Assembly (NCBI RefSeq): GCF_002210095.1
Contig: NZ_AQQR01000003.1
Span: 124,001 to 188,000, forward strand
DNA: 64,000 nt
From: Marinibacterium profundimaris
GTDB taxonomy: Bacteria; Pseudomonadota; Alphaproteobacteria; Rhodobacterales; Rhodobacteraceae
Direction of reading: 5' to 3'
Within the stretch, counting starts at the first letter, position 1. Each line of letters begins with the position of its first letter. Shown here one piece after another: positions 1 to 10,678 of this stretch. A program made the position numbers and the translations under genes. Under the pieces are notes generated by a model. The model did no database searches, had not been told where the DNA came from, and worked only from the letters and a program-made list of their open reading frames with translations.

Positions 1-71
1 TGATCGCCCGGAAACGCGTAAGTCACATTCAAAAAAGTGCATTATGTAACCGTGATGAGGTCCGAGCCCAC

Positions 72-683
72 ATGTCCGACCAGCACAACAAGCCTCTGTC
101 CCGCCGCAGCCTGATCCTGAGCGGTATCGCCACCCTGGCCACGCCGGCGCTTGCCCGTGCGCAATCCAGCGATGCCTTTCCGCAGGCCGAACCGGCCATT
201 CGCGACCAGGTTCCGGTGCAGCGCAACATCTCGTCCTTCACCACCCAGAACTGGCAGGACCATTTCGACCAGCTGGGCGTCGGCTGCCTTCTGGCCGACA
301 TCACCAGCCGCGCCGTGCATTACTGGGGCGGTGACGGGGTGACCTACCGCCTTTACCCCTCCTCGGTGCCGCTGAGCGAGGAGCTGACCCGCCGCGGCTA
401 TTCCACGATCGTGCGCAAGACCGAGTTCCCCAGCTGGACGCCGACGGCGTCGATGCGCGAACGCGATCCCACCCTGCCCGAACGCATGGAAGGCGGCGAT
501 CCCGGCAACCCATTGGGCACCCGCGCCATGTATCTCGACTGGCCGGCCTACCTGGTGCACGGCACGCATGACACCCGCAAGATCGGGCGCCAGAGCTCGT
601 CGGGCTGCATCGGTCTTTACAACCAGCATGTCGAACAGCTTTATCCGCTGGTCGAGATCGGCACCCAGGTTCGCCTGGTCTGA
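72..683 (+). CDS. L,D-transpeptidase (YkuD family), exported
   Basis: Probable periplasmic L,D-transpeptidase that cross-links peptidoglycan or attaches proteins to it through a cysteine thioester. The 203-residue product starts with a twin-arginine-like leader (SRRSLILSG, residues about 10-18) followed by a hydrophobic stretch ending in ALARAQ, so Tat or Sec export is likely. The YkuD signature is C-terminal: a His in HGTHDT and, about 15 residues later, SSGCIGL with the catalytic Cys, followed by a short end. Length suits the small alphaproteobacterial single-domain type. It is monocistronic and followed by a GC-rich hairpin with a T-run. Family assignment is firm; whether it makes 3-3 cross-links or has a regulatory role cannot be told. 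Confidence 0.88.
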   Translation: MSDQHNKPLSRRSLILSGIATLATPALARAQSSDAFPQAEPAIRDQVPVQRNISSFTTQNWQDHFDQLGVGCLLADITSRAVHYWGGDGVTYRLYPSSVPLSEELTRRGYSTIVRKTEFPSWTPTASMRERDPTLPERMEGGDPGNPLGTRAMYLDWPAYLVHGTHDTRKIGRQSSSGCIGLYNQHVEQLYPLVEIGTQVRLV

Positions 684-688
684 CGATC

Positions 689-724
689 CGCCGCGCCCGG
701 TCGATCCCGGGCGGCGCCCCTTTT
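689..724 (+). terminator. Probable rho-independent terminator after the L,D-transpeptidase gene
   Basis: A GC-rich imperfect inverted repeat (CGCCGCGCCCGG against CCGGGCGGCG, loop TCGATC) starts five bases after the stop codon and is followed by CCCC and TTTT. The left arm carries a two-base bulge. Confidence 0.55.
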
Positions 725-733
725 GATAAGATT

Positions 734-760
734 GAAACGGATCCCGTGCGGGGTCCTTTC
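734..760 (-). terminator. Possible hairpin terminator for the convergent methyltransferase gene
   Basis: GGATCCCG and CGGGGTCC form an 8-bp stem with a two-base loop, extended by flanking GAAA/TTTC. It lies seven bases past the stop of the minus-strand methyltransferase gene and could also act on the plus strand. The T-run is weak on both sides. Confidence 0.35.
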
Positions 761-766
761 TGCGTT

Positions 767-1606
767 TCAGAGCTTGCGCATCCAGAAGCTCTGCGCCCTG
801 CCCCCGCCCAGGAACGGCAGGGCGGCCACCGCATCGGGCCGTTCCTTCTGCAGGTAGAAACCCGGCCACAGGATCTCGTATCCGCCGCCCTGCAGCAGCG
901 CGTGCAGCATGTATTGCTCGCCCCAGCCCGGGCAGTCGTAGAAGAACCGCTTGGGGTATTCATAGGGCAGGAACACGTCGTGCACGTGGATCACTACGCC
1001 CGCGGGCAGCGACGGGATGATCCGGCAGAAGAGATGCGCGACATCGTTGGACATCCGCACCACGTGGCTCGAATCGATGAAGAGCACGTCGTCGGCCTCC
1101 AGCTCGGCAAAGAGCGCCGGATCGACGCCTTCGACGTGGCCCTGTTCGAACCGGTCCACCACCCCGGCGATATCCGCGCGCGGCCAGGGGTCGATGGCGG
1201 TGATCGTGCCGCGGATCTCCCCGTCGATCAGCGCCTGGCGCGTGACACGGGTGGAGTTGCCGCATCCGACCTCGATCACCCTCTTCGGCGCGTGCCGGCG
1301 GATCATCAGGTAAAGCGCCTCGGCATCCGGCGTGTCGTAATAGCCGTTGGCGGGCGTGTAGCCCGTTGTGCTTGCCGTGCGCAGCCGCTCGAGGTCAGCG
1401 GCATGGGCCATGTAGTCGCGCTCCAGCGGCGCGATGTCGAAGGCCTCCATCCCCGGCGACAGCGCATAGGCCGGCCCGTTGAGCCCTCCGCGCGCCTCGA
1501 ATGCCTCCAGCCGCGCGCGTTCGGCGCGGATCTCGTTCTTGTCGACCAGGGCCACGTCCAGCTCGTCGAGCATGTCGTTCATCTTCGGGAATTTGCGCCT
1601 GGCCAT
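767..1606 (-). CDS. Class I SAM-dependent methyltransferase (Methyltransferase_24 type)
   Basis: Putative small-molecule or glycan methyltransferase of 279 residues. The SAM-binding motif I is [10 protein letters not shown] near the middle of the chain; an acidic motif follows (AIDPWPRAD) and then VLFIDSSHV, typical of the Methyltransferase_24/cephalosporin-hydroxylase-like fold. The N-terminal third is a charged helical segment. The ATG at 1606 was chosen because the protein then begins [11 protein letters not shown]; the reading frame is open 24 codons further upstream but without a convincing start. The gene is head to head with the YbdK-type ligase, whose formal ATG at 1605 overlaps this start. 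Substrate unknown. Confidence 0.8.
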   Translation of the reverse strand: MARRKFPKMNDMLDELDVALVDKNEIRAERARLEAFEARGGLNGPAYALSPGMEAFDIAPLERDYMAHAADLERLRTASTTGYTPANGYYDTPDAEALYLMIRRHAPKRVIEVGCGNSTRVTRQALIDGEIRGTITAIDPWPRADIAGVVDRFEQGHVEGVDPALFAELEADDVLFIDSSHVVRMSNDVAHLFCRIIPSLPAGVVIHVHDVFLPYEYPKRFFYDCPGWGEQYMLHALLQGGGYEILWPGFYLQKERPDAVAALPFLGGGRAQSFWMRKL

Positions 1607-2858
1607 GGCCCCTGCCTTTCCTGTCACCGGTTCCCTCCCGCTTAGGCGCGCCGGCCGGCGGGCGCAAGCGCGGGCCACGGATTTTCCTTGGCAGATCGGT
1701 CGCTTCCGGCTTCACTGTCCCCGCGGAACGGGGGGCGGCGCCATTCAACAGGATTTCACCATCGGCATCGAGGAGGAGTACCTTCTCGTCGACAAGGACA
1801 GCCTCGACCTCGCCCAGGCGCCCGAGGCGCTGATGACGGCCTGCCAGGCCGATACCGAGGGCCAGGTCAGCCCCGAATTCCTGCAATGCCAGATCGAGGT
1901 CGGCACGCGCGTCTGTTCCAGCATCACCGCCGCGCAGGAAGACCTGCGCCGCCTGCGCCGGATCGTCTCGGACCGCGCGGCCGAGCACAACCTTGCCCCC
2001 ATCGCCGTCAGCTGCCACCCTTTCGCCGACTGGAAGGTCCAGCATCACACCCGCAAGGAGCGCTATGACGACCTTCAGGATGCGCTTGGCAACGTGGCCC
2101 GGCGGATGCTGGTCTGCGGGATGCATGTGCACGTGGGCATCGAGGACGACGCCCGCCGCATCGACCTGATGCCGCAGCTCTGTTACTTCCTGCCGCATCT
2201 GCTGGCGCTGTCCGCTTCCTCGCCCTTCTGGGGCGGCGAGGACACGCATCTAGCCTCCTACCGGCTGACCGTCTTCGACAACCTGCCCCGCACCGGCCTG
2301 CCGCCCCGCTTCGAAAGCTGGGACGAGTTCCAGCGCACCACCGGGGCGCTCATCGACCTGGGCGTGATCGAGGACACCTCCAAGATCTGGTGGGACCTTC
2401 GCCCGTCGAACAGCTTCCCGACGCTGGAGACCCGGATCATGGATGTCTCGCCCCGGCTCGACCATGCGCTGTCTCTGGCGGCCCTGGTACAGGCGCTGAT
2501 CCGGATGCTGATGCGGCTGCGCGAACGCAATCTGCGCTGGCGCGAATACGATCGGTTCCTGATCGCCGAGAACCGCTGGCGCGCGCAACGCTACGGCGTG
2601 ACCGAAGGCCTGATCGATTTCGGCGACCGCCAGATCAAGCCGATGACCCAGCTGCTGGACGAGCTGACCGGCCTGCTGGCCGAGGATGCCGAAGCGCTGG
2701 GAACGCTGGAATGGATCGCCAAGCTGCGCCGCATCGCCGAAAACGGCACCTCCTCCGCCCGCCAGAGGCGCGTCCATGCCGAGGCGGGCGCCCGCGGCGA
2801 GGATCCCGGCCGCGCGGTGGTGCAGCACCTGATCGAGGAATTCCACGCCGACCTCTGA
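1605..2858 (+). CDS. Carboxylate-amine ligase, glutamate-cysteine ligase family 2 (YbdK type)
   Basis: Member of the YbdK/GCS2 family, ATP-dependent carboxylate-amine ligases with weak gamma-glutamylcysteine ligase activity; the physiological substrate is generally unknown. Family similarity begins at [13 protein letters not shown] and runs through CGMHVHVGI, the SASSPFWGG region and WWDLRPS to the end, about 370 residues. The only in-frame ATG (1605) would add about 46 Arg-rich residues not found in the family and overlaps the divergent gene. No GTG, TTG or CTG lies between; an ATT at 1743, preceded by a G-rich stretch, would give a product beginning IQQDFTIG and 371 residues long, the usual family length. 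The end is certain and the start is not. Confidence 0.82.
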   Translation: MAPAFPVTGSLPLRRAGRRAQARATDFPWQIGRFRLHCPRGTGGGAIQQDFTIGIEEEYLLVDKDSLDLAQAPEALMTACQADTEGQVSPEFLQCQIEVGTRVCSSITAAQEDLRRLRRIVSDRAAEHNLAPIAVSCHPFADWKVQHHTRKERYDDLQDALGNVARRMLVCGMHVHVGIEDDARRIDLMPQLCYFLPHLLALSASSPFWGGEDTHLASYRLTVFDNLPRTGLPPRFESWDEFQRTTGALIDLGVIEDTSKIWWDLRPSNSFPTLETRIMDVSPRLDHALSLAALVQALIRMLMRLRERNLRWREYDRFLIAENRWRAQRYGVTEGLIDFGDRQIKPMTQLLDELTGLLAEDAEALGTLEWIAKLRRIAENGTSSARQRRVHAEAGARGEDPGRAVVQHLIEEFHADL

Positions 2859-3007
2859 GCCGGGCCCGAGAAAATTCGCCGAATTTTCTCCGCCGCACCC
2901 GTCATTTCGCAAAGTGGCTTTGCGGCGCTGCACCTTGCCGCGGCCACGCGGCAACGGATAGAAAAGAAACAGGTTTTCAAACCACAGGTGTCGAGGGGAG
3001 GCGCGCC

Positions 3008-4150
3008 ATGGATTTCGCCCTGAGTGAGGAACAACAGGCCATTTTCGACATGGCGCATGGCTTCGGCCAGGACGAGATCGCGCCATATGCCCGCGACTGG
3101 GAACGCCAGGGGACCATCCCCCGCGATCTATGGCCCAAGGTGGCGGCGCTCGGGTTCGGCGGCATCTATGTCAGCGAAGACAGCGGCGGCTCGGGCCTCG
3201 GACGGCTCGACGCGACGCTGGTCTTCGAGGCGCTGTCGATGGCCTGCCCCTCTGTTGCGGCCTTCCTGTCCATCCACAACATGTGCGCACGGATGATCGA
3301 CAGCTTTGCCAGCGCCGAGTTCAAGGCCCGCGTCCTGCCCGGCGTCATGTCGATGGAAACGGTGCTGTCCTACTGCCTGACCGAACCCGGCGCCGGCTCC
3401 GACGCCGCCGCCCTGACCACCCGGGCCGAGCGCACCAACGAGGGCTACAGCCTCACCGGCACCAAGGCCTTCATCTCGGGCGGCAGCTATTCCGATGCCT
3501 ATCTCTGCATGGTGCGCACCGGGGGCCCCGGGCCGAAAGGCATTTCCACCATGCTGGTCGAGGCAGGCACACCCGGCCTGTCCTTCGGCGCGCTCGAGGA
3601 GAAGATGGGCTGGAAATCCCAGCCCACGGCGCAGGTGCAGTTCGATGCGTGCCCGGTGCCCGCCGCGAACCTCGTGGGCGAGGAAGGCCGTGGATTTTCC
3701 TATGCCATGGCAGGACTTGACGGCGGGCGGCTGAACATCTCCGCCTGTTCTCTGGGTGCCGCGCAATCCGCGCTGGACCAGACGCTGGCCTATATGGGCG
3801 ACCGCAAGGCCTTCGGCCAGAGCATCGACCAGTTCCAGGCCCTGCAATTCCGCCTCGCCGACATGGAGATCGAGCTTCAGGCCGCGCGGGTGTTCCTGCG
3901 CCAGGCCGCCTGGAAGCTGGACCAGGGCGCACCGGATGCGACCCGCTATTGCGCCATGGCCAAGAAATTCGTGACCGAGGCCGGATCGCGCATCGCAGAC
4001 CAATGCCTGCAGCTGCATGGCGGCTATGGCTATCTTGCCGATTACGGGATCGAGAAGATCGTGCGCGACCTGCGGGTCCACCAGATCCTGGAAGGCACCA
4101 ATGAAATCATGCGCTTGATCGTCGCGCGCAGCCTGCTCGCGGAGCGTTGA
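3008..4150 (+). CDS. Acyl-CoA dehydrogenase, probably isobutyryl-CoA dehydrogenase
   Basis: FAD enzyme of 380 residues that oxidises a short branched acyl-CoA. The family motifs are visible: CLTEPGAGSDAAAL (FAD/substrate loop), GTKAFISGG, the LDGGRLNISA helix region, DRKAFGQ, and the C-terminal LHGGYGYL...IHQILEGTNEI-type segment (here VHQILEGTNEIMRLI). The ATG is preceded by GGGGAGG seven bases upstream. It is followed after one base by the 3-hydroxyisobutyryl-CoA hydrolase gene and then 3-hydroxyisobutyrate dehydrogenase, which points to the valine pathway and hence isobutyryl-CoA as substrate; that specificity is inferred from context. The methylmalonate-semialdehyde dehydrogenase often found beside these genes is not in the window. 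Confidence 0.9.
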   Translation: MDFALSEEQQAIFDMAHGFGQDEIAPYARDWERQGTIPRDLWPKVAALGFGGIYVSEDSGGSGLGRLDATLVFEALSMACPSVAAFLSIHNMCARMIDSFASAEFKARVLPGVMSMETVLSYCLTEPGAGSDAAALTTRAERTNEGYSLTGTKAFISGGSYSDAYLCMVRTGGPGPKGISTMLVEAGTPGLSFGALEEKMGWKSQPTAQVQFDACPVPAANLVGEEGRGFSYAMAGLDGGRLNISACSLGAAQSALDQTLAYMGDRKAFGQSIDQFQALQFRLADMEIELQAARVFLRQAAWKLDQGAPDATRYCAMAKKFVTEAGSRIADQCLQLHGGYGYLADYGIEKIVRDLRVHQILEGTNEIMRLIVARSLLAER

Positions 4151-4151
4151 G

Positions 4152-5189
4152 ATGTCAGACATACATATCCGGATCACCGGCCGGGCGGGTCGCATCACCC
4201 TGACCCGCCCCAGGGCGCTGAACGCGCTGACATGGGACATGTGCCTTGAGATGGACGCCGCGCTGAAAGTCTGGGCCGGGGACGATGCCGTGGCCCTGGT
4301 GGTGATCGACGCCGAGGGCGATAAGGCCTTCTGCGCGGGCGGTGACATCGCGCAGCTGCATGCCCACGGTATCCAGGGCGATTACGATTATGCGCGGCGG
4401 TTCTGGCGCGACGAATACCTGATGAACGCGCGGCTGGCGGATTTTCCCAAGCCGGTCGTCAGCTTCATGCAGGGGTTCACCATGGGCGGCGGGGTCGGCA
4501 TCGGCTGTCACGGGTCGCACCGGATCGTGGGCGACAGCAGCCGCATGGCCATGCCGGAATGCGGCATCGGGCTGATCCCCGACGTGGGCGGCACCTATCT
4601 TCTGGCGAAGGCGCCGGGGCGGCTGGGCGCCTACCAGGGGCTGACCGGCGCGCGCATGGGTCCGGGCGATGCCATCCACGTGGGCTTTGCCGATGCCTAT
4701 GTGCCGGAAGACGACTGGCCCGCCGTGATCGCCGCGCTGGAAGAGAGCGGCACGCCGGATGTCATCCCGCAGGCGGCGGCGCCGGCGGCGCCGCTGAAAT
4801 CCATGCAGGCCGAGGTAGTTACCCTTTTCTCCGGCACGGATCTGTCTGAAATCCTTGAGAGATGTTCGGCCTCTGGCAGCGAGCTCGCCACCGGCGCGGC
4901 CAAGGCCTTGCGCCGTGGATCGCCTCTGGCCATGGCCGCGACGCTGGAGATGCTGGAGCGGCTGGGCGGCGGCCCGGACCTGACGATCCAGCAGGCGCTG
5001 GCGCTGGAATACCGGTTCACCTGGCGTGCGATGGAGCACGGGGATTTCCTGGAAGGCATCCGCGCGCAGATCATCGACAAGGACCGCAGCCCGTCCTGGC
5101 GGGACGGGCTGGCCACGCTGGACCAGGCGCGGATCGACGCGATGCTCGCGCCGCTGGGCGAAGACGAGCTGACATTCGAGGGGGAGTGA
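4152..5189 (+). CDS. 3-hydroxyisobutyryl-CoA hydrolase (crotonase superfamily)
   Basis: Hydrolyses 3-hydroxyisobutyryl-CoA to free 3-hydroxyisobutyrate in valine breakdown. The 345-residue length is that of the hydrolase/ECH_2 branch rather than a 260-residue enoyl-CoA hydratase. Diagnostic stretches are DKAFCAGGDIAQLH (oxyanion hole), FMQGFTMGGGVGIG and MPECGIGLIPDVGG, where the Glu and Asp are the usual catalytic residues, and a C-terminal helical region with LEYRFTWR. The ATG begins one base after the stop of the acyl-CoA dehydrogenase gene, so the two are probably translationally coupled. The next gene, 3-hydroxyisobutyrate dehydrogenase, would use the product. Confidence 0.9.
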   Translation: MSDIHIRITGRAGRITLTRPRALNALTWDMCLEMDAALKVWAGDDAVALVVIDAEGDKAFCAGGDIAQLHAHGIQGDYDYARRFWRDEYLMNARLADFPKPVVSFMQGFTMGGGVGIGCHGSHRIVGDSSRMAMPECGIGLIPDVGGTYLLAKAPGRLGAYQGLTGARMGPGDAIHVGFADAYVPEDDWPAVIAALEESGTPDVIPQAAAPAAPLKSMQAEVVTLFSGTDLSEILERCSASGSELATGAAKALRRGSPLAMAATLEMLERLGGGPDLTIQQALALEYRFTWRAMEHGDFLEGIRAQIIDKDRSPSWRDGLATLDQARIDAMLAPLGEDELTFEGE

Positions 5190-5194
5190 CGACA

Positions 5195-6067
5195 ATGAAG
5201 ATCGGGTTCATCGGACTGGGCAACATGGGTGCGCCCATGGCGGCCAACCTGGCGAAGGCCGGGCACGAGGTGACGGGCTATGACCCGGCGGCCTTCGAGG
5301 TCGAGGGCGTGGCCGAGGCCGGCAGCGCGGCGGCGGCGGCCACGGGGCAGGACGTGGTGATCACCATGCTGCCCAATGGCGCGATCCTGCGCACCGTGGC
5401 GGCCGAGATCGTGCCCGTGATGGACAAGGGCGCCGCCTTTGTCGATTGCTCCACCGTGGATGTGGAGAGCGCGAGGGACATCGCGGAACTGGCTGAAAAG
5501 GCGGGACTTCTTGCCGTTGACGCGCCCGTGTCGGGGGGCATTGGCGGGGCCGCGGCGGGGACGCTGACCTTCATGGCGGGCGGCTCGGAGGCGGCCTTTG
5601 CCAAGGCGCAGCCGCTGTTCGAGATCATGGGACAGAAGGCGGTGCATTGCGGAGACTCGGGCGCCGGACAGGCGGCGAAGATCTGCAACAACATGATCCT
5701 GGGCGTCACCATGATCGCGACCTGCGAGGCCTTTGCCCTGGCCGACAAGCTGGGGCTGGACCGGCAGAAGATGTTCGACGTGGTGTCGACCTCTTCGGGG
5801 TACAGCTGGTCGATGAATGCCTATTGCCCGGCCCCGGGCGTGGGGCCGAATTCGCCGGCGGACAATGGCTATGTGCCTGGTTTTGCTGCCGATCTCATGC
5901 TGAAGGACCTGCGGCTAAGCCAGCAGGCCGCCGAAAGCGCGGATGCGGACACCCCGATGGGCGCGCTGGCGCAGGCGCTTTACGCGCATTTCGTCGAGGA
6001 AGAGGACGGGTCGGGCCGGGACTTCAGCGCGATGCTGCCGCGGTTCGAAAAGCGCGGGCGAGAGTGA
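5195..6067 (+). CDS. mmsB: 3-hydroxyisobutyrate dehydrogenase
   Basis: NAD-dependent oxidation of 3-hydroxyisobutyrate to methylmalonate semialdehyde, third step in this operon of valine catabolism. The 290-residue protein begins with the Rossmann motif GFIGLGNMGAPMAANL, then DAPVSGGIGGAAAGTLTFM-type sequence (substrate-binding DxPVSGG), then GAGQAAKICNNM with the catalytic Lys, and the C-terminal GF..DLMLKDL segment. The start lies five bases after the preceding stop with GGGGAG upstream. The following 270 bases hold one copy of the dispersed hairpin repeat. Confidence 0.92.
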   Translation: MKIGFIGLGNMGAPMAANLAKAGHEVTGYDPAAFEVEGVAEAGSAAAAATGQDVVITMLPNGAILRTVAAEIVPVMDKGAAFVDCSTVDVESARDIAELAEKAGLLAVDAPVSGGIGGAAAGTLTFMAGGSEAAFAKAQPLFEIMGQKAVHCGDSGAGQAAKICNNMILGVTMIATCEAFALADKLGLDRQKMFDVVSTSSGYSWSMNAYCPAPGVGPNSPADNGYVPGFAADLMLKDLRLSQQAAESADADTPMGALAQALYAHFVEEEDGSGRDFSAMLPRFEKRGRE

Positions 6068-6126
6068 GGCAGGCGGAGGTCCAGAGCAGGGAAAGCAACC
6101 CCGGCTGAGCGTTGGCCGAGAGCGCT

Positions 6127-6175
6127 GGGGGCGCTGCCCCCAGACCCCCGGAGGTATTTGTCTCCAAGAAGAAAG
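6127..6175 (+). repeat. Dispersed intergenic hairpin repeat, copy a
   Basis: Contains GGGGGC-GCT-GCCCCC (a hairpin), then AGACCCCCGGAGG, TATTTGTCTCC and AAGAAGAAA. The GGAGGTATTTGTCTCCAAG core recurs exactly, inverted, at 10608-10650, and related copies lie at 35061, 39751 and 51374. It sits between the mmsB stop and a small exported-protein gene. Confidence 0.75.
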
Positions 6176-6338
6176 CCACGGCGTTTGTTCCGTTTTGTAC
6201 AAAGCGGAATCGGCGGAATGTCGCCCTTTGTCCATTTTGTACATCGCCGAGCGACGGAACAGATGGGATGTTTTCGTGTTAAAATTGTAAGGACGCGCCG
6301 CGATGAGGGCTGCGTCGCAAGACGGAAGGAGACGTCCC

Positions 6339-6740
6339 ATGAAACCCATACTGATCGCCCTGCTGGCCGGGTCCATGACCCTGAGCGCGGGGGCCGTTCT
6401 GGCCCAGGGCAAAGGCAACGGGCATGGCAACGGAAACGGGCACGGCAACAAGAGCAAGGGCAACGCCAATGTCGTGCGGATCGACCCGGTGCAGACAACC
6501 CAGGCCGCCGGCTGTCCGCCCGGTCTCGCGAAGAAGAATCCGCCCTGCGTGCCGCCGGGCCAGGCCAAGCGGTATGGGCCGGGCCAGGTGATCAACGATT
6601 ACGTCTATATCAACAACCCGGGCCGCTACGGTCTGTCGGGCGGCAATTACGTGCGCGCCGGCAACTACGTGTACAAGGTGGATCAGAACACCATGGAGGT
6701 GCTGAACCTCGTGGGCGCGGTGGCCGATATCCTGAACTGA
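6339..6740 (+). CDS. Small exported Gly/Asn/His-rich protein (RcnB/CigR-like)
   Basis: The 133-residue product has a clear signal peptide (MKPILIALLAGSMTLSAGAVLAQ) and then a low-complexity GKGNGHGN segment, a PPG-rich linker (CPPGLAKKNPPCVPPGQAKRYGPGQ) and a short conserved tail with NDYVYINNP and a repeated YV pattern. This arrangement resembles the RcnB/CigR family of periplasmic proteins, whose best-known members act in nickel/cobalt homeostasis or as anti-virulence factors; no function can be assigned here. The ATG at 6339 has GGAAGGAGA upstream and starts the signal peptide directly. It is monocistronic with a strong terminator. Confidence 0.72.
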   Translation: MKPILIALLAGSMTLSAGAVLAQGKGNGHGNGNGHGNKSKGNANVVRIDPVQTTQAAGCPPGLAKKNPPCVPPGQAKRYGPGQVINDYVYINNPGRYGLSGGNYVRAGNYVYKVDQNTMEVLNLVGAVADILN

Positions 6741-6763
6741 GGATATCGCCGCGCGCAGGGAAC

Positions 6764-6791
6764 GGGCCGGGTCTGTTGACCCGGCCCTTTT
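6764..6791 (+). terminator. Rho-independent terminator
   Basis: A perfect 10-bp stem, GGGCCGGGTC and GACCCGGCCC, with loop TGTT is followed by TTTT. It lies 24 bases after the stop of the small exported-protein gene and just before the convergent end of uvrA. Confidence 0.85.
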
Positions 6792-6816
6792 CATGTCCGC
6801 GGTGGGAATGCCCAGG

Positions 6817-9726
<2,910 letters not shown>

Positions 9727-9787
9727 GGCAGACCCCTTACTGCGGCAAAGGTAGGCGATCCCGGTTCGGGGGCCAAGCGAAAATGGA

Positions 9788-9802
9788 GAACAAAAGGTAA
9801 AC
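9788..9802 (-). promoter_or_regulatory. Candidate LexA (SOS) box upstream of uvrA
   Basis: GAAC-N7-AAAC on the plus strand (GTTT-N7-GTTC on the coding strand) is one mismatch from the alphaproteobacterial SOS box GTTC-N7-GTTC. It lies about 60-75 bases upstream of the uvrA start, a gene usually under LexA. Only the sequence and the context support it. Confidence 0.45.
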
Positions 9803-9910
9803 CTTCAGATCGTTCGTTTACCACTGCTTCGCGCGGCATCGCAAGCGCACGGGGCATGGCCCACGCCGATATAGGGCGGGATCTGGCGGAAACCAGAGCC
9901 GGGGGGGCAG

Positions 9911-10471
9911 TCAGGTCTTCCGCGCGAGCGCCCAGGCGCAGATCGGCATGTCGGGGTCGTTGTCGAGGCTGTCGCGCGCCGCGTCGTAGTCCGGCGGCCA
10001 GGGGCCGTCGTCAAGGTTGCGCCGCGCGGCATTGCGGTTGCCCCATTGATCGGCCTCGATGGCGTCCTCGTCAAAGCCCGCCTCGATCAGCAGGTTCTTC
10101 AGCCCGCGCGCGGACCAGCGGGAATTGTCCATCGGCGCGGCATGGAAGGGGACGAAAAAGGGCACGGCGAGCCAGAAATGCCCGCCCTTGCGCAGCATCT
10201 TGCGCACGTTCTTTGTCGCGGCATAGGGGCGGTCGAGATGATCCCAGACCTGGTTGGCAAGGACAAGATCGAACCTCAGGTCCTTGCCGCCTTCCCGGTA
10301 GGGCCCGGCGCAGATGTCCCACTCGGGGTAAAGAAACTGCCGGTAGGAGCGGAAGGCGAACCCCCTGCCCCATTTGCCCGACACCTCGGCTACGTCGAGC
10401 GTCCCGGGCCCAAGGGCCTTGATGAGCGCACGGCTCGATTTCTGCATGACGACGCGATTGAGGCTGACCAT
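9911..10471 (-). CDS. SAM-dependent methyltransferase-like protein
   Basis: The 186-residue product resembles a compact class I methyltransferase: a central segment FDLVLANQVWDHLDRP fits motif IV, preceded by a weak SAM region (LDVAEVSGKWG) and followed by VRKMLRKGGHFWLAVPFFVPFH and an SARGLKNLLIEAGF segment as in Methyltransf_11/23 proteins. The glycine-rich loop is poor (DVAEVSG), so catalytic activity is not assured. The ATG at 10471 is the last good one before the conserved part; the similar-looking stretch RNPRHIDWTRALGSDF upstream may belong to the protein through a non-ATG start. It lies downstream of the dehydrogenase gene and a hairpin repeat copy, so it may be transcribed alone. Confidence 0.65.
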   Translation of the reverse strand: MVSLNRVVMQKSSRALIKALGPGTLDVAEVSGKWGRGFAFRSYRQFLYPEWDICAGPYREGGKDLRFDLVLANQVWDHLDRPYAATKNVRKMLRKGGHFWLAVPFFVPFHAAPMDNSRWSARGLKNLLIEAGFDEDAIEADQWGNRNAARRNLDDGPWPPDYDAARDSLDNDPDMPICAWALARKT

Positions 10472-10607
10472 GGCGCGCAGGAAATCCGATCCCAGCGCGC
10501 GCGTCCAGTCGATGTGGCGCGGGTTGCGCAGACGGGATCGAGTATTTGGGACAAAGGTGAAGACAGGGCCGCATCGCGCAGATCCAGCCGTCCCGCGCGA
10601 TCCCCTG

Positions 10608-10650
10608 CTTCTTCTTGGAGACAAATACCTCCCGCCGGAGGCTCCCGCCC
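10608..10650 (-). repeat. Dispersed intergenic hairpin repeat, copy b
   Basis: Inverted relative to the copy at 6127: CTTCTTCTTGGAGACAAATA then CCTCCCGCC and GGAGGCTCCCGCC. The shared core is identical over about 24 bases. It lies just beyond the stop of the FAD/GcvT dehydrogenase on the minus strand. Confidence 0.72.
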
Positions 10651-10678
10651 TCACCGACAATCCGGCCGCCGGGACGTC

